Counted from the first letter of the stretch, positions 1 through 9,084 are shown. The stretch is 64,000 nucleotides of DNA from LMUY01 sp964242215 (GCA_964242215.1 CAXTCJ010000004.1:42612-106611); one strand, 5' to 3'. Notes: generated by a model from the sequence alone, not told the origin. Made by a program: numbers and translations.

Positions 1-450
1 ACGGACGGCCGCAAGCTGGTGGACGAGGCCCGCTTCGGCGCGCGGAACCTGCCGCCGGACTGGTTGCAGGTGTCGACGCGCACCGGTGAGATCTCGGTCG
101 CCGATGGTTGGCCGCCCCGTTTCTCCTTCGACGCCGTGCGCATTCCACTGTTCCTGGCCTGGGCGGGTGGTAATGATGCCGATTTGACGCGGTTCTCACA
201 TTTCTGGGGCGATCGCCCTGCGAGGACGGCGGCTTGGGTGGATCTCGGGACCGATGCCGTCGCGCCCTATAATGCATCGAACGGAGTGGTCGCGATTGCT
301 ACGCTTGCAATGCGCACGCTGCGTAAGGCCCCGATTGGCTTTCCGGCCGTCACGGAACAAGACGACTATTACTCGTCATCACTGAACGTGATTGCGCGCA
401 TAGCTGCGTTCGAAGCCGAGGCCCGGGTAACGGCGGCAATGGATACCTAA
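1..450 (+). CDS. bcsZ: GH8 endoglucanase, 3' fragment (BcsZ type)
   Basis: The reading frame is open from the first base, so the start and most of the catalytic domain lie outside the window; 149 codons plus TAA remain. The stretch RFSFDAVRIPLFLAWAG (about residues 40-56 of the visible part) matches the conserved helix of glycoside hydrolase family 8, where BcsZ-type periplasmic cellulases carry F-x-Y-D-A-x-R-x-P. Such enzymes trim cellulose and usually sit in bcs cellulose-synthase operons, which would lie just upstream. The acid/base residues cannot be checked in this fragment. Family call is confident; the bcsZ name is inferred from that family. Confidence 0.8.
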   Translation, partial: TDGRKLVDEARFGARNLPPDWLQVSTRTGEISVADGWPPRFSFDAVRIPLFLAWAGGNDADLTRFSHFWGDRPARTAAWVDLGTDAVAPYNASNGVVAIATLAMRTLRKAPIGFPAVTEQDDYYSSSLNVIARIAAFEAEARVTAAMDT

Positions 451-497
451 GTGGGAAATATTGCCTAGCCATGAACTTTCACGAAGGGTAAGCTTTT

Positions 498-518
498 CTC
501 GGTCCTGGGACCGAGGAG
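498..518 (+). promoter_or_regulatory. Hairpin overlapping the ribosome binding site of the response regulator
   Basis: A perfect 7-bp stem (498-504 with 509-515, loop CTGG) ends inside the GAGGAG Shine-Dalgarno sequence at 513-518, six bases before the GTG start at 525. Four T residues precede the stem. It could mask the ribosome binding site, or it could be the end-of-operon hairpin of the upstream gene, but no T-tract follows it. Structure seen directly; function inferred. Confidence 0.4.
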
Positions 519-524
519 TTCGCT

Positions 525-1262
525 GTGGACCTGGCTGTCCAAACCGACGCAACTGCGATGTCAGTGCCGAGAATACTGCTCGTGGAAGATGATCAGCACG
601 TCGGTGAGACGATGCGCCGAAATGTGGAACGAGCGGGCATGCCGGTGTGCTGGGCCATGACCGGAGCCGAGGCCGTCGAGTTGAAGGGAAGCTTCTCTCC
701 CGACGTGGCGCTCGTCGATCTCGAATTGCCGGACGTGAACGGCGTGGATCTGATCCGCTGGCTCGTTGGCCAGCACGATTGCGGTGTGATTGTCGTCTCC
801 GGTGCCGGGGACGAGACCGATCGGATCGTCGGGCTGGAGCTCGGTGCCGACGACTATGTCGCCAAGCCGCCGAACATGCGTGAACTCATTGCACGAATTC
901 GCGCCGTGCACCGTCGGACATCGCAGCGCTCCAAGACCCAGGAGGTCTCGTCGGCTGCCATTTCGATCGGCGAAATCCGCTTCGACATGGCGCGCCGGGC
1001 CGTCACGGGTAAGGACGGCAATCGCATTTCGCTTACCGGCGCCGAGTATGCTGCCCTCGAAACGCTTGCGCGGGCGCAGGGCAAGGTCGTCACACGCGAC
1101 GAGTTGTCGAAGGCGGCCCTACGGCGCGCATGGCAGCCGGAAGATCGCAGCGTGGACCAGCTCGTGCTCAGCTTACGTCAGAAGCTCGGGCCAGACGCCA
1201 CCGGTCAGTCGCCGATCGAGTCCATTCGCGGCAGCGGCTACCTGCTGCGCCAAGCCCAGTAG
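525..1262 (+). CDS. OmpR/PhoB-family response regulator (orphan)
   Basis: This is a two-domain transcriptional response regulator of 245 aa. The receiver domain spans about residues 15-125, with acidic residues EDD at 21-23, the predicted phospho-acceptor Asp65 in ALVDLELPD and the conserved Lys in VAKPP. The winged-helix DNA-binding domain spans about 145-243. The GTG start at 525 is preferred because GAGGAG lies six bases upstream; an in-frame ATG at 558 has no such site. No histidine kinase gene is adjacent, so its partner is unknown. It lies between a cellulase gene and the Tad pilus operon and could regulate surface functions, but that rests only on location. Confidence 0.93.
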   Translation: MDLAVQTDATAMSVPRILLVEDDQHVGETMRRNVERAGMPVCWAMTGAEAVELKGSFSPDVALVDLELPDVNGVDLIRWLVGQHDCGVIVVSGAGDETDRIVGLELGADDYVAKPPNMRELIARIRAVHRRTSQRSKTQEVSSAAISIGEIRFDMARRAVTGKDGNRISLTGAEYAALETLARAQGKVVTRDELSKAALRRAWQPEDRSVDQLVLSLRQKLGPDATGQSPIESIRGSGYLLRQAQ

Positions 1263-1301
1263 CCAGTAGCGGCGGCGACTGCGCGAGTAGCTCCGTCACG
1301 C

Positions 1302-2042
1302 TCAGGGCGTCGCCGCGCCGTCCGGCAGCAACGCCCGATACCCGGCGATCGCGGCATCGAGATCCGCACCCTGCAATTCGGGCCGAAGCAATTGCTTTGC
1401 CGCCTCGGTATTTCCGTTCATCGCGAGCGCGGCCGCCATATCGTGCCGCTCGCGGGTCGTAGCGTCCGGGCTGCTGGCGATCGGGCCCAACAGGCGGGCG
1501 GCATCGGCCGGGCGGCCCTGCAGCGCCATCGAGAGCGCCAGGTTCACCTGCGCCGCCCGCATATCGGGGTCGGCCGCGCTGGCCGCGGCGTAAGATTGCT
1601 GCGCCTCTGCGTGGCGGCCCTGCAAGTCCCGCGCGATGCCGAGATCGTTCAGCGCCACCGCGTCGCGCGGGTTCTGCCTCAGGGCGGCCAGGAACAGCAC
1701 CTCGGCACGCATCGGATCGGTGGCCAGACGCAGGCGCCCGAGCCCCAGCAAGACAGGCACCGATTTGGGGGCGAGCGTCAGCGCCCTGGTATAGGCCGTG
1801 TCCGCCTCGGCCGGGCGCCCCAACGCGGTGAGCGCGTCGCCTTCACACGCGAGCGCCGCCGCATCGTAGCCGTCAGCCTGGACAACGCGGCTGCAGATGC
1901 CCAGGGCCACGCTGGGCGCCCCGGATTGCAGGGCTACCCGAGCCGTATGGAGGCTTGGGACACCTGTCCTGAGTTGTGGTTCCGAATGGCTGCCGCAGGC
2001 GGTCAACAGCAACAGGCCTGCAACGCACTTAGCGAACTTCAT
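1302..2042 (-). CDS. tadD: TPR lipoprotein of the Tad pilus locus (TadD-like)
   Basis: The 246-aa protein begins with a lipoprotein signal ending in the lipobox LLTAC at about residues 12-16, so the mature protein should be anchored to a membrane with Cys at its N-terminus. The rest is Ala/Leu-rich helical sequence with repeated tetratricopeptide-like units (A-x-A-L-x-x-L-G and A-x-x-x-Y-x-x-A-L patterns). TadD proteins of this build are outer-membrane assembly or pilotin lipoproteins of Tad systems. It is the last gene of the pilus operon, 37 bp after tadC on the same strand, which supports the role. Exact function is inferred from family and position. Confidence 0.82.
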   Translation of the reverse strand: MKFAKCVAGLLLLTACGSHSEPQLRTGVPSLHTARVALQSGAPSVALGICSRVVQADGYDAAALACEGDALTALGRPAEADTAYTRALTLAPKSVPVLLGLGRLRLATDPMRAEVLFLAALRQNPRDAVALNDLGIARDLQGRHAEAQQSYAAASAADPDMRAAQVNLALSMALQGRPADAARLLGPIASSPDATTRERHDMAAALAMNGNTEAAKQLLRPELQGADLDAAIAGYRALLPDGAATP

Positions 2043-2079
2043 TCCGAACCGGCTGCCCCCGAGACTGGGCGCTGATCCG

Positions 2080-3024
2080 TCAGTTCCCGAGAGTCTTCAT
2101 AACCTGAATCGCGGCCGGGCCGCCAACCACGATGAACACGCACGGCAGGATGAACATGATCATCGGCAGCGTGAGGAACACCGAGAGCTGTGCCGCGCGT
2201 GCTTCGAACCGGGTCAGCGCCTGCTGTCGGGTTTCCGCCGATAGATTGCGCAATGCGTCGGTAAGCGGTGTGCCGTATTGCATCGTCTGCACCAGCGTCG
2301 ACACCAGGCGCTGCAGCGTCAGCAACCCAGTGCGCTGGGCGAGATTGTTAAGCGCAGCCTGGGAATCGGCCATGATCTCGAGCTCGCGGACAGTCTGCTC
2401 GAGCTCGGCGCAGACTTCGGGCCGAGCCAATCGCATCTCCGCGGCCACCCGGCGCATGGCGGGTTCCAGACTGAGCCCTGACTGAGCGCATATGACCATG
2501 AGGTCGAGCGCGTCCGCCAGCCCGTCTTCCAGTCGGCGTAGGTAGCCGCCGCGGATCCGCCGCACGATCGTATCCGGCGCGAGCAACCCGGCGACGAACC
2601 CGACGCCGGTTGCGATCAGCCGGGTGGAGTGGGCGAGGCCGAGCGAGCCACTCACGATCCACGCGACCACGGGCAGCATCAGCAGCAGCACCAATTTCGC
2701 ACCGAGGAAGAGCGACAGAGCGCTCGGACCGCGGAACCCCGAGCTGCTGAGCGTCTGCTGCAGTTCTAGCCGGGTACGACCGGGAAGCAGCCCGCTCTCG
2801 ATGATCGCGCGCCCGATCCCGGCCAGCAGCGTCTGAACCGGCTGCAGCAGCGCGGCGCGGGCGGGTGCCTCCGCCGGCTCGACTTGGCGCCATTGCCCGC
2901 GTGCGGCCCCGATCCGGTAAACCAGCTCCTCGTCCTTGGTCGACACGCGCAGCATCAGCCAGGCTGCCACGATCATCACGCCGGCGCTGCCCGCGGCGAG
3001 TGGGATGAGCAGGAGCGGGCTCAT
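2080..3024 (-). CDS. tadC: Tad pilus inner-membrane platform protein TadC
   Basis: The product is 314 aa. It carries a type II secretion GspF-type domain and several hydrophobic segments: near the N-terminus, around residues 100-150, and at the extreme C-terminus. The helical stretch with DLMVICAQSGLSL is characteristic of TadB/TadC proteins. With TadB it forms the cytoplasmic-membrane platform on which the TadA ATPase works. The start at 3024 is chosen because its ATG overlaps the tadB stop as ATGA. The longer open frame upstream of this ATG runs antisense-like through tadB in another frame and was discarded. Confidence 0.93.
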   Translation of the reverse strand: MSPLLLIPLAAGSAGVMIVAAWLMLRVSTKDEELVYRIGAARGQWRQVEPAEAPARAALLQPVQTLLAGIGRAIIESGLLPGRTRLELQQTLSSSGFRGPSALSLFLGAKLVLLLMLPVVAWIVSGSLGLAHSTRLIATGVGFVAGLLAPDTIVRRIRGGYLRRLEDGLADALDLMVICAQSGLSLEPAMRRVAAEMRLARPEVCAELEQTVRELEIMADSQAALNNLAQRTGLLTLQRLVSTLVQTMQYGTPLTDALRNLSAETRQQALTRFEARAAQLSVFLTLPMIMFILPCVFIVVGGPAAIQVMKTLGN

Positions 3025-3968
3025 GCCAAGGTCTTGCGGATGATCAGCCGCATGGCGCCCATGCCGGTTGCGAGCGACAGAGCCGCCGCCCCGAGCAGCA
3101 TGTGTCCGGTCGGGTCGGTGAACAGCACGCCAACATAGCTTGGCGACGTGACGTAAAGCATGCCGCCCGCGGCCAGCGGCAGGACGCCCAGGACATACGA
3201 GCTGGTCCGGGCTTCGCTGGACAGGGCGTGGCCGCGTTCTTTCATGGCGACCCGGCGGCGGATGATGTCGGCCAGGGTCTCCAGCGTCTCGCTCAGTGCA
3301 CCGCCGGTCTGGGCCTGCAGTGTGATCACGGCAGCGAAGAAGCCATACTCCGGCACGGCATTGCGGAACGCCAATTCCCGCAGCGCGCCGTCGAGCGGGA
3401 TGCCCATGGCGATCTGGCCCTGCAGGCGATCGAACTCCGACCGCGTCGGCTCGGACGCTTCCCGCGACACTGCACGCAGCGATTCCGGCACCGGAATGCC
3501 GACGCGTACGGCACGCACGATCAGCGCCAGCGCGTCGGGGAACTGGGCGACCAGCTTGTCGCGGCGCTTGCGGTTGGCCCCGGCGTAATAGGCCCGGCTG
3601 CCGCCGATCGCGACCACCGGCAACAGCACCCAGGCCCAAATCCCGACAACGCCACTGGCCCCCAGCACGGCCGCCCGAGCGAGCAACGCCGCCCCGCCGA
3701 GCACGGCGAACCACGGCAGCCGGTACTGGGCGCGGAACATCGGGTCGTATGCGATCAGCGCCGCCAGTCGCCCCACCAAGCTCGGTTCCGTCGTGTCGCG
3801 GCGGACGACCGACGCGGCCACGGCCGGCGCGCGGCGCGGTGCCTGGTCGTGCAGGCTGGCGATCCGCTGCTTGAGCGCCGTGTCCCGCCGTTGCAGCCGC
3901 AGCAAGACGAAGACGCCGGCGAGGGCCAGCATCGGCAACAGCGCCGCAGCCAACAGTAGAATGTTCAC
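3021..3968 (-). CDS. tadB: Tad pilus inner-membrane platform protein TadB
   Basis: The 315-aa protein has an N-terminal membrane anchor, a charged region, two further hydrophobic segments and the GspF domain with the motif FPDALALIVRAVRVG followed by C-terminal membrane helices. It is the partner of TadC in the Tad assembly platform. A GTG at 3968 overlaps the tadA stop as GTGA and is the preferred start; an upstream ATG at 3995 would add nine residues that lie inside tadA. Its position between tadA and tadC in the canonical order supports the call. Confidence 0.93.
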   Translation of the reverse strand: MNILLLAAALLPMLALAGVFVLLRLQRRDTALKQRIASLHDQAPRRAPAVAASVVRRDTTEPSLVGRLAALIAYDPMFRAQYRLPWFAVLGGAALLARAAVLGASGVVGIWAWVLLPVVAIGGSRAYYAGANRKRRDKLVAQFPDALALIVRAVRVGIPVPESLRAVSREASEPTRSEFDRLQGQIAMGIPLDGALRELAFRNAVPEYGFFAAVITLQAQTGGALSETLETLADIIRRRVAMKERGHALSSEARTSSYVLGVLPLAAGGMLYVTSPSYVGVLFTDPTGHMLLGAAALSLATGMGAMRLIIRKTLA

Positions 3969-5326
3969 GGCCCCTCCGTCAGGACCTGCATCCATTGCTT
4001 GTCCAACCCGAAATAAGCCAGCCGGCTGATGAAGCTCGGCCGCGCCTTACTGACTTTGTAGCTGCCGGTGATGCGGCCGTTGCTGTCCTCGCCGGCCATC
4101 ACGTATTGGAAGATGTCGTTCATCAGCACCATCTCGCCTTCCACCCCGCAGATCTCGGTTACCTGGGTGACGCGCCGGCCGCCGTCGCGGTGCCGTTCCA
4201 CCTGAATGAGCACGTGGACGGCGCCGGCGATCTGGGTGCGGATGGCGCGCGAGGGCAGGCCCATCTGGCCCATCTGCACCATGTTCTCGATCCGCGTCAG
4301 CGCGTCGCGCGTCGTGTTGGCGTGGATTGTGGACATGCTGCCGTCATGGCCGGTGTTCATCGCCTGCAGCATGTCGAACGCCTCGCCGGCACGAACCTCG
4401 CCGATGATGATGCGGTCGGGACGCATGCGCAGGGCGTTGCGCATGAGGTCGCGCTGATTGATTTCGCCGCGGCCCTCGAGGTTGGGCGGCCGGGTTTCCA
4501 GCCGCACGACGTGGGGCTGCTGCAACTGCAGCTCGGCCGCGTCCTCCACGGTCACGATGCGTTCGGACGGATCGATCAGTCGGGATAGCGCGTTCATCAT
4601 CGTCGTCTTGCCCGACCCGGTGCCGCCGGAGATGATCACGTTCAGCCGCGCGCGCGACACCAGTTCCAGGATGCGGGCCACCTGCGGGGTGAGCGCACCG
4701 AACCCGATCAGCCGCTCCAGGTCGATCGTCTTCTTGCCAAACTTACGGATCGAGACATACGGGCCGTCCAAGGCGAGCGGCGGAAACACGATGTTGACGC
4801 GACTGCCGTCCTTGAGCCTGGCGTCCACCATCGGGCTCGCCTCGTCCACCCGGCGGCCGACTGCGGCGGCGATGCGCTGGCACACGCTCATCAGATGCGC
4901 CGTGTCGCGGAACCGCACGTCCGAGAGCACGGTCTTACCGCCCCGCTCGACGAAGATGCGATGCGGGCCGTTGATCATGATGTCGTTGATCGAGTCGTCG
5001 TCGAGCAGCACCTCGATCGGCCCCAACCCGATCATGTCGTGCACCAGGTCGCCCGCCAGTGCCCGTTGCTCGCGCGCGTTCAGCTGCAGGCGCCGCTCGC
5101 TGGCCAGACTGCCGAGCAGGCGTTCCACCTCCTGCTCCAGCCGCTCGGGCGACAGCGTCGCGACGACGGCGGCTTCGAGCCGGCCCAGGCAGAGTTCGCG
5201 GAGCTGCTGCACAGCCTCGGGTGGCGCCGCGAGCGCGATCGGGGACGGGGCTGGCCCGGCCCCAGGCAGGCCTTGCAGGTCGACGCTTTGCAGTTCGGTG
5301 CGGCGCCGGCCGAAAACAGCGCTCAT
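3965..5326 (-). CDS. tadA: Tad pilus secretion ATPase TadA/CpaF
   Basis: This is a 453-aa cytoplasmic secretion ATPase of the GspE/VirB11 superfamily that powers Flp pilin polymerisation. Visible motifs are the Walker A loop ISGGTGSGKTTMMNAL, the Asp-box EDAAELQL, and a Walker B and His box region (RPDRIIIGEVRAGEAFDMLQ, then GHDGSMSTIHAN). The N-terminal part has the CpaF-type IEVLLDDDSINDIMINGP stretch. The ATG at 5326 overlaps the cpaE stop as ATGA and so defines the start. Length and motif set are normal for the family. Confidence 0.97.
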   Translation of the reverse strand: MSAVFGRRRTELQSVDLQGLPGAGPAPSPIALAAPPEAVQQLRELCLGRLEAAVVATLSPERLEQEVERLLGSLASERRLQLNAREQRALAGDLVHDMIGLGPIEVLLDDDSINDIMINGPHRIFVERGGKTVLSDVRFRDTAHLMSVCQRIAAAVGRRVDEASPMVDARLKDGSRVNIVFPPLALDGPYVSIRKFGKKTIDLERLIGFGALTPQVARILELVSRARLNVIISGGTGSGKTTMMNALSRLIDPSERIVTVEDAAELQLQQPHVVRLETRPPNLEGRGEINQRDLMRNALRMRPDRIIIGEVRAGEAFDMLQAMNTGHDGSMSTIHANTTRDALTRIENMVQMGQMGLPSRAIRTQIAGAVHVLIQVERHRDGGRRVTQVTEICGVEGEMVLMNDIFQYVMAGEDSNGRITGSYKVSKARPSFISRLAYFGLDKQWMQVLTEGP

Positions 5327-6576
5327 GCTTTGATCTTCCGACGGCCGAACAGGCCCTTTTTCTGCTTGGTTTGCTCCGCCCAGAATCCGGCCGAGTCGAG
5401 CAACCGGGTGAAGGCGACCTGGCGTGCCAGTGCCACGATCGCGTCGCGGAACGGCCCGCCGGCCGTCACCGCTGGTTTGCCGAAGGTCGCCGCATTCTCC
5501 AACTGCTTGGGCAGGTCGGGGATCACGAAGTCGACTTTCACCTCTAGGGCGTCCTCGATCTGCCGCCGGGTCAGGCTGCCGGGTCGGCCGAGACGGTTCA
5601 GCACCAGCACCGGCTTGACATCCTCCCCGCCGGCCGGGATCGGCAGCGCCCGCAGCCGCAAGGCGTCGCGCACCGAGGCCAGGGTCGGTTCCAGCACCAG
5701 CACCCGGCGATGCGCCAGGCTGAGCAGGTCGCGATACAGCGGCAGCGGGCGATACGGCACGTCGGCCACGATGAAGTTGTAGCGATGCCGCAACGCCGCC
5801 AGCAGCTTCTCCGCCGCTTGCGGTGCATGGTCGGGGTCGACCTCCAGCCGCTCCTGCGCCGCGAGCACGTGCAGGCGGTCGTCGACCGGTTCGGCCGCGC
5901 GTTCCGCCAGCAGCGCGTCGATGCGCTCGGGGGCCTGCAGCGCCATGCTGAGACCGCGCCCCGGCGGCACATTCAGCAGGAACGAGGCGGTGCCGCAATG
6001 CGTGTCGGGGTCGAGCAGCACGGTATGGCGGCGGGAGGTCACGCCGAAATGCCAGGCCAGGTTGACGGCCAGCGTGGTGGCCCCCACCCCGCCGCGCACG
6101 CCCGTGACCGTGATCAGCCGGCCGCCGAGGGCGGTGTCGCTGCTGCGGCTGCGTCCCTGCACCAACGGGGTGAAGTGCCGCGCCACCATCTCGCGGCTCA
6201 GCGGCTTGGCCAGATACTCTGCCACGCCCACGCCGCGTGTCACCTCGCGGTAGAAGTCGAGCCCGCTCAGGTCGCCGATCACAAGCACGCAGACGCTCGG
6301 TTCGACCATGTCGGCGAGTGCTTCGAGCGCGGCCAAGGGGGCATCCTCGCCGCCGATATCGACGATCAGCACGCGGGGCGAGCTGATGCGTTGCAGGGCC
6401 GCGATGGCAGCTTTGAGCCCGCCGCGATGGATCTCGAGCGAGCCCTGGATGTCGGCCAGCCCCTGCTGCAGCGCCATCTCGGTCGCGGCGTCGTTTACGT
6501 AGGCGAGGTGGGGCGCGGTCTCGCCGCGGCCGGTCTCATCCATCGCCTGCAGCGTCGTGCTATCGCCGAGCGGCAT
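5323..6576 (-). CDS. cpaE: Pilus localisation ATPase-like protein CpaE/TadZ
   Basis: The product is 417 aa. The N-terminal half resembles an atypical receiver domain. The C-terminal half is a MinD/ParA-like domain with a deviant Walker A, GVRGGVGATTLAVNLAW, in which the usual signature lysine is replaced, as is common in CpaE/TadZ. These proteins mark the polar site where the Tad machine assembles. The start ATG at 6576 shares its A with the cpaD stop codon (TGATG). An in-frame ATG 16 codons later is less likely because coupling would be lost. Confidence 0.92.
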   Translation of the reverse strand: MPLGDSTTLQAMDETGRGETAPHLAYVNDAATEMALQQGLADIQGSLEIHRGGLKAAIAALQRISSPRVLIVDIGGEDAPLAALEALADMVEPSVCVLVIGDLSGLDFYREVTRGVGVAEYLAKPLSREMVARHFTPLVQGRSRSSDTALGGRLITVTGVRGGVGATTLAVNLAWHFGVTSRRHTVLLDPDTHCGTASFLLNVPPGRGLSMALQAPERIDALLAERAAEPVDDRLHVLAAQERLEVDPDHAPQAAEKLLAALRHRYNFIVADVPYRPLPLYRDLLSLAHRRVLVLEPTLASVRDALRLRALPIPAGGEDVKPVLVLNRLGRPGSLTRRQIEDALEVKVDFVIPDLPKQLENAATFGKPAVTAGGPFRDAIVALARQVAFTRLLDSAGFWAEQTKQKKGLFGRRKIKA

Positions 6577-6908
6577 CAGTTCGCCCCCGCTGCCGCAGTG
6601 GCGCTGGCCGCAGGGACCACGGACACCGAAATTCCGCCCGCGCCCGGCGCGACGTCGGCACTGATCGGCGGCAGAGGCGTCGGCGTGCCAGATAGCAGAC
6701 GAGTCACAGCGACGGTGGCGAGGCGGGGCTGCGGGAGGGTCTCGCCATGGCCGTGCAGCAGGTCGGCGGGCTGTGCCACCATCGCAGCCAGGTTCTGGTC
6801 GTTGACGCCCTCGGGCTGCCACATGCCTTCGCGGGTGTAGGGATCGACCTGTGCACAGCCGCCCGCTATGGCGGTCAGCAGCAGGGCAGCGGCGAGACGC
6901 GCGTTCAT
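6576..6908 (-). CDS. cpaD: Short CpaD-like pilus lipoprotein
   Basis: The 110-aa protein has a lipoprotein signal with lipobox AGGC at about residues 15-18. It contains a stretch VNDQNLAAMVAQPADLLHG that resembles the conserved C-terminal motif of CpaD (N-L-A-x-M-V-x-x-P-x-D-L). Classical CpaD is about twice as long, so this looks like a reduced version that keeps the signal and the late motif. The tail is rich in Ala, Pro and Ser. It sits between cpaC and cpaE exactly where cpaD is expected and overlaps cpaC by ATGA. It is likely an outer-membrane partner of the secretin; the assignment rests on motif plus position. Confidence 0.75.
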   Translation of the reverse strand: MNARLAAALLLTAIAGGCAQVDPYTREGMWQPEGVNDQNLAAMVAQPADLLHGHGETLPQPRLATVAVTRLLSGTPTPLPPISADVAPGAGGISVSVVPAASATAAAGAN

Positions 6909-8248
6909 TGGACGACGAACCCTGCCTGGCCAGGGATGCTGGCCGGGATCACCGGCGATCGGGTGCCACGCTGCCGCAGCAACAGAATGCGTTCGAGGTC
7001 GTTCGGCGCCGCGTAATTTTCCCCGGGCGTGTGGATTTGCGCGGGGTTGTCCACCGGGCGGACAACGTAGGGCGTGACCAGGATCACCAGCTCCGTCTCC
7101 TGCCGCTGAAACTGGCTGGAGCGGAACAGGGCGCCGAGGATGGGAATGTCGCCCAGGAACGGAACGCCGTCGCTCGACGACGTCACGGCGTCCTGCAGCA
7201 AGCCGGCCAGCGCGAAGGTCTGTCCGCTGCCGAGTTCCACCGTCGTCTCGGCCCGCCGGACGGTGAGCGCGGGGACGGAAATGCTGTTGTTCGACGCCGA
7301 AACCGTGACGGCGCCGGTCGTCGTCAGCGCGCTGACCTCGGGACTGACATGCAGATTGATCCGGCCGTCCGACAGCACGGTGGGCACGAAGCGCAAGGCG
7401 ACGCCGTAGTTCTTGAATTCGATCGTCGTCGTGTTGTTCTGCTGCGCCACCGGAATGGGAAATTCACCGCCCACCAGGAAACTGCCTGCCTCACCGCTGA
7501 TCACCGTCAGGTTCGGCTGCGCCAGCGTGCGGACCAGGTTGTCCTGCGATAACGCAGTGATCACCGCGTTGATGTCTGGGGAGCCGACCTTGAGGAACGA
7601 AGTGGCGGCGGCTGCTCCACTCGCTGCCAGGCCGTAACCGGTCGCGAACGATCCAAGCGTCCCCATTTCTTCCCAGTTCACGCCCAGCGAGCGGGACACG
7701 CTGCGGGACATCTCGACGATGCGGACCCGAAGGTTGACCTGCACGGCCGAGCGGATGCTGAGCTGGTTCTCGACCGTCTGACCCTCTCCGACAAAGCCGC
7801 GGATGATTGCAACGGCCTGCGCGGCCTCCGCCGGCGAGGGCACGTTGCCGGTCAGCAGCAGGCCTTTGGGCTCCGGCGTGACCCTGAACCGGCCATTGCC
7901 GACCAGCCGGTTCACCGCGGCTTCGGCCGCGTTGGCGGCAAAGCTGGAGGCCTGCACCACGACGTCATACTGCGCCACCGTGTGGCCCGAGCTGTCCATC
8001 GCCGCCACCGTGGTACGGCCGGCGGCGACACCGAACACGAACAGGCTGGTGGCGCTCGCGGGGCGGACCTCGGCGACCTTCGGGTCGGCGACGAAGATGT
8101 TGGTCGCCGCCGTGGACAGCGTCAGCACCCGGCCGGCCCCGGCCTCCAGCGTCAGCGCCGTGGCACCGGTGCGGGGTTGGGCCGTGGCGGCGGAGATGCC
8201 GCCAAGCAGCAGGCTCAGCACCAAGGCGGCTCGCGCGAGAATGCTCAA
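6905..8248 (-). CDS. cpaC: Tad pilus outer-membrane secretin CpaC/RcpA
   Basis: The 447-aa protein has an N-terminal signal peptide, a BON/secretin N0-like domain with ATNIFVADPKVAEV, and a C-terminal type II/III secretin domain with the VPFLGDIPILGALF motif. It forms the outer-membrane channel for the pilus. The start is a TTG at 8248 that overlaps the cpaB stop as TTGA. A good AAGGAG ribosome binding site lies eight bases upstream, within the last codons of cpaB, which supports this rare start. Translation is probably coupled to cpaB. Confidence 0.95.
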   Translation of the reverse strand: MSILARAALVLSLLLGGISAATAQPRTGATALTLEAGAGRVLTLSTAATNIFVADPKVAEVRPASATSLFVFGVAAGRTTVAAMDSSGHTVAQYDVVVQASSFAANAAEAAVNRLVGNGRFRVTPEPKGLLLTGNVPSPAEAAQAVAIIRGFVGEGQTVENQLSIRSAVQVNLRVRIVEMSRSVSRSLGVNWEEMGTLGSFATGYGLAASGAAAATSFLKVGSPDINAVITALSQDNLVRTLAQPNLTVISGEAGSFLVGGEFPIPVAQQNNTTTIEFKNYGVALRFVPTVLSDGRINLHVSPEVSALTTTGAVTVSASNNSISVPALTVRRAETTVELGSGQTFALAGLLQDAVTSSSDGVPFLGDIPILGALFRSSQFQRQETELVILVTPYVVRPVDNPAQIHTPGENYAAPNDLERILLLRQRGTRSPVIPASIPGQAGFVVQ

Positions 8249-9084
8249 AACTTAAACTCCTTGCCGTCGGTGGAGCCCTGGAACACGTGGACACTGCTGG
8301 CAACCGGCTGATCGGCCTTCTGCGGCAGGGCGCCGGAGACATCGCTCGCCCACGTCGTCTTCGGCGCGACGACGTCGCCCGGCCCGGCGGTCGCGGCCCG
8401 CAGCGTCAACGACAGGCGGCCGAGCCGGCTCGCGACCTGCACGTACTCCGCGCTGCTGGGTGTTACTTCCAACGTCACCGTCTTGGCGACCGCGTTCGCG
8501 TCGGTCGGCGCGTGCACGTCGGCCTGGCCGATCTGCTGGTCGATCGCGATGACGCGGATGTCGCGCAGGATGGTTTCGGCGGACACCCGCCGCCCGGGCG
8601 CCACCGTCTGGTCCTCGGCCGATTGCGTCAGGATCAGGTCCACGTGGTCGCCTGGCCAGATCAGCCCGGCGGCACCGCTGACCGCGTCCACGCCGACGGT
8701 GACGGCGCGCGTGCCCGGCGCCAGCACCGCGGACAGGAAGCCATGGTCGGTTGGCCGCAGCGCATCGGCGGGCAGGCGCAGCACGTCCCCCGGCGTCAGC
8801 GCGCGAAGCACCAGGCCGCCGACCAGGGCGCGCTTGTTGTCCGCCTCGTTGGTGACGGCGCCGACGGGGACTTTCGTCACCTCGACCTCGGCGCTCGACA
8901 GGTCATCGGGCTGCAGCAGCGCGCCCGCATGCAATGCCTTGGCGACCGTTACCACGGCGATTTTCTTCGGCACCGGAACGGCGGCGATGGCGGCACCGTG
9001 ATCGGGCAGCATCATCCAGACGATGGTGCCGAACCCGCCCAGGCCGGAGAGGATGAGAGTGATCAGGACCGCGCGGACAATCAT
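8245..9084 (-). CDS. cpaB: Tad pilus assembly protein CpaB/RcpC
   Basis: The product is 279 aa. It has one N-terminal membrane anchor (about residues 5-27), a SAF domain (about 45-110) with VTVAKALHAGALLQPDDL, then the RcpC/CpaB domain with GVDAVSGAAGLIWPGDHVDL. CpaB is a periplasmic protein that helps the secretin function in Tad systems. Its ATG overlaps the cpaA stop as ATGA. Size, domain order and gene order all fit the family. Confidence 0.94.
   Translation of the reverse strand: MIVRAVLITLILSGLGGFGTIVWMMLPDHGAAIAAVPVPKKIAVVTVAKALHAGALLQPDDLSSAEVEVTKVPVGAVTNEADNKRALVGGLVLRALTPGDVLRLPADALRPTDHGFLSAVLAPGTRAVTVGVDAVSGAAGLIWPGDHVDLILTQSAEDQTVAPGRRVSAETILRDIRVIAIDQQIGQADVHAPTDANAVAKTVTLEVTPSSAEYVQVASRLGRLSLTLRAATAGPGDVVAPKTTWASDVSGALPQKADQPVASSVHVFQGSTDGKEFKF

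Noticed and set aside
3102..3959. 285-codon plus-strand frame opposite tadB
   Set aside because: Antisense shadow of tadB without homologous features.
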